Origin: Oscillospiraceae bacterium
GTDB lineage: Bacteria; Bacillota; Clostridia; Oscillospirales; Oscillospiraceae
Length of the DNA stretch: 48,612 nt
Assembly (NCBI GenBank): GCA_902775355.1
Contig: CACYLY010000015.1
Location: forward strand, 1-48,612
Direction of reading: 5' to 3'
In this document: positions 47,912 to 48,612 of the stretch, in pieces
Position numbering within the stretch: position 1 is the first letter of the stretch
Layout: each line of letters starts with the position of its first letter
Notes under the pieces: model-generated
What the model was told of the DNA's origin: nothing
Seen by the model: the letters and a program-made list of their open reading frames with translations, nothing else
The model's database searches: none
Made by a program: the position numbers and the translations under genes

Positions 47912-48612
47912 GTTTGGAACACCGGGGGCGCGGGCACTCTGCTGAAGCACTCCTGCAGGGCCTCCGCCGGCGTGACGGAGCGCATGCCGGCGTCCAGCGA
48001 CAGCACCAGGCGGTGGGTCAGCACGGAGGGGACCACCTCCTGCACGTCCTGAGGCGTGACGTAATCCCGGCCTTCAAGCAGCGCCCAGGCGCGGGCGCAG
48101 CGCGCCAGCGCAATGGTGGCGCGGGGGCTGGCGCCCAGGGTCAGGTTCTTGCTCCGGCGGGTCTCGGCCGCGATCCGGACGATATAGTTCATGATCCGGT
48201 CCGTCATGCCGACGGCGGCCGCGGCCTGCTGGAGCTCCAGCACCTCCGGCCCGGTCAGCACGGGCTTCAGGACGGGCCGCTCTGTGCCGGCCAGCCGGTC
48301 GCGCAGCATGTTCAGCTCGTCAGCCTCGGAGGGGTAGCCCATGGAGATGCGCATCATGAAGCGGTCCAGCTGGGCCTCCGGCAGATGATAGGTCCCGGCG
48401 AACTCGATGGGGTTTTCCGTAGCGATCACCATGAAGGGCCGGGGCAGGGGGAACGTGCGGCCCTCGGCGGTCACCTGCCGCTCGGCCATGACCTCCAGCA
48501 GACTCGCCTGGGTCTTGGGGGAGGTGCGGTTGATCTCGTCGGCCAGGACGATGTTGTGCATCACGGGGCCCTCGTGGAACTGCAGCGCTCCCGTGCGCAG
48601 ATCGATGGTGCT
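47908..48612 (-). CDS. MoxR family AAA ATPase, N-terminus beyond window
   Basis: At least 234 residues are visible; the frame is open at the right edge, so the Walker A part is missing. Walker B and following are IVLADEINRTSPKTQASLLE, sensor 1 lies in FMVIATENPIEFAGT, and the arginine-finger/lid parts follow (LPEAQLDRFMMRISMGYP; GASPRATIALARCARAWAL). It is the first seen gene of the MoxR-DUF58-transglutaminase operon and would act as the ATP-driven chaperone for its partners. Confidence 0.95.
   Translation of the reverse strand, partial: STIDLRTGALQFHEGPVMHNIVLADEINRTSPKTQASLLEVMAERQVTAEGRTFPLPRPFMVIATENPIEFAGTYHLPEAQLDRFMMRISMGYPSEADELNMLRDRLAGTERPVLKPVLTGPEVLELQQAAAAVGMTDRIMNYIVRIAAETRRSKNLTLGASPRATIALARCARAWALLEGRDYVTPQDVQEVVPSVLTHRLVLSLDAGMRSVTPAEALQECFSRVPAPPVFQT

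Overview
The window looks like chromosome from an uncultured, high-GC gut anaerobe of the Clostridia, most likely Oscillospiraceae-like. The reasons are the GC-rich codon use, strong AGGAGG-type ribosome binding sites, TTGACA/TATAAT promoters with 16-17 bp spacers, many TIR, PASTA and zinc-ribbon proteins of clostridial type, and intergenic short palindromic repeat modules. No rRNA, tRNA, CRISPR array, integrase or intact insertion sequence was seen. This assignment is inference from sequence character only.

Layout. 1-392 is the start of a membrane-anchored protein that runs off the left edge. 393-1104 is a repeat-rich spacer with a duplicated 102-bp unit. 1105-2991 is an inositol-monophosphatase-family gene and metK, with metK broken by a short internal deletion. 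Upstream of metK lies a long leader with five perfect hairpins and an intrinsic terminator just before the start. 3347-5662 holds a broken ribbon-helix-helix gene, a 53-aa small protein and a GntR(YtrA)-ABC transporter operon. 5746-10692 is a minus-strand group: an unknown protein, an XRE-NTPase-CYTH fusion and a large TIR / membrane / beta-propeller protein. 10831-13350 holds an ECF-type S component, an XRE regulator, a GNAT acetyltransferase and a zinc-ribbon remnant. 13451-15670 is an AT-richer patch with a possible attenuator RNA and a zinc-ribbon/PASTA membrane protein.

15978-26737 is a complete L-arabinose locus. AraR (minus strand) with a downstream alpha/beta hydrolase diverges from a furanose-type ABC importer (binding protein, double ATPase, two permeases) followed by araA, araB and araD. 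AraR-like palindromes sit at the divergent promoters. 26803-27939 contains a MITE-like element, a hydrolase and a second inverted-repeat element flanked by duplicated terminators. 27960-31697 is an NRAMP-fold transporter lacking the usual metal motifs plus a DapA-family aldolase, under a divergent LacI regulator with matching operators.

32441-41755 is the most unusual part. It is a seven-gene minus-strand operon with two paralogous pairs (phytoene-desaturase/RetSat-like flavoprotein plus 2Fe-2S ferredoxin-reductase-like protein), a GltD-like protein carrying extra Fe-S modules, a HypA homologue with no hydrogenase nearby, and a YhhN (lysoplasmalogenase-like) membrane protein. An MFS transporter diverges from it. 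I read this as a dedicated anaerobic electron-transfer pathway reducing an imported or lipid-like unsaturated substrate; the substrate is unknown. The right end (43454-48612) has a metallophosphoesterase and the common transglutaminase-DUF58-MoxR module, the last gene cut by the window edge.
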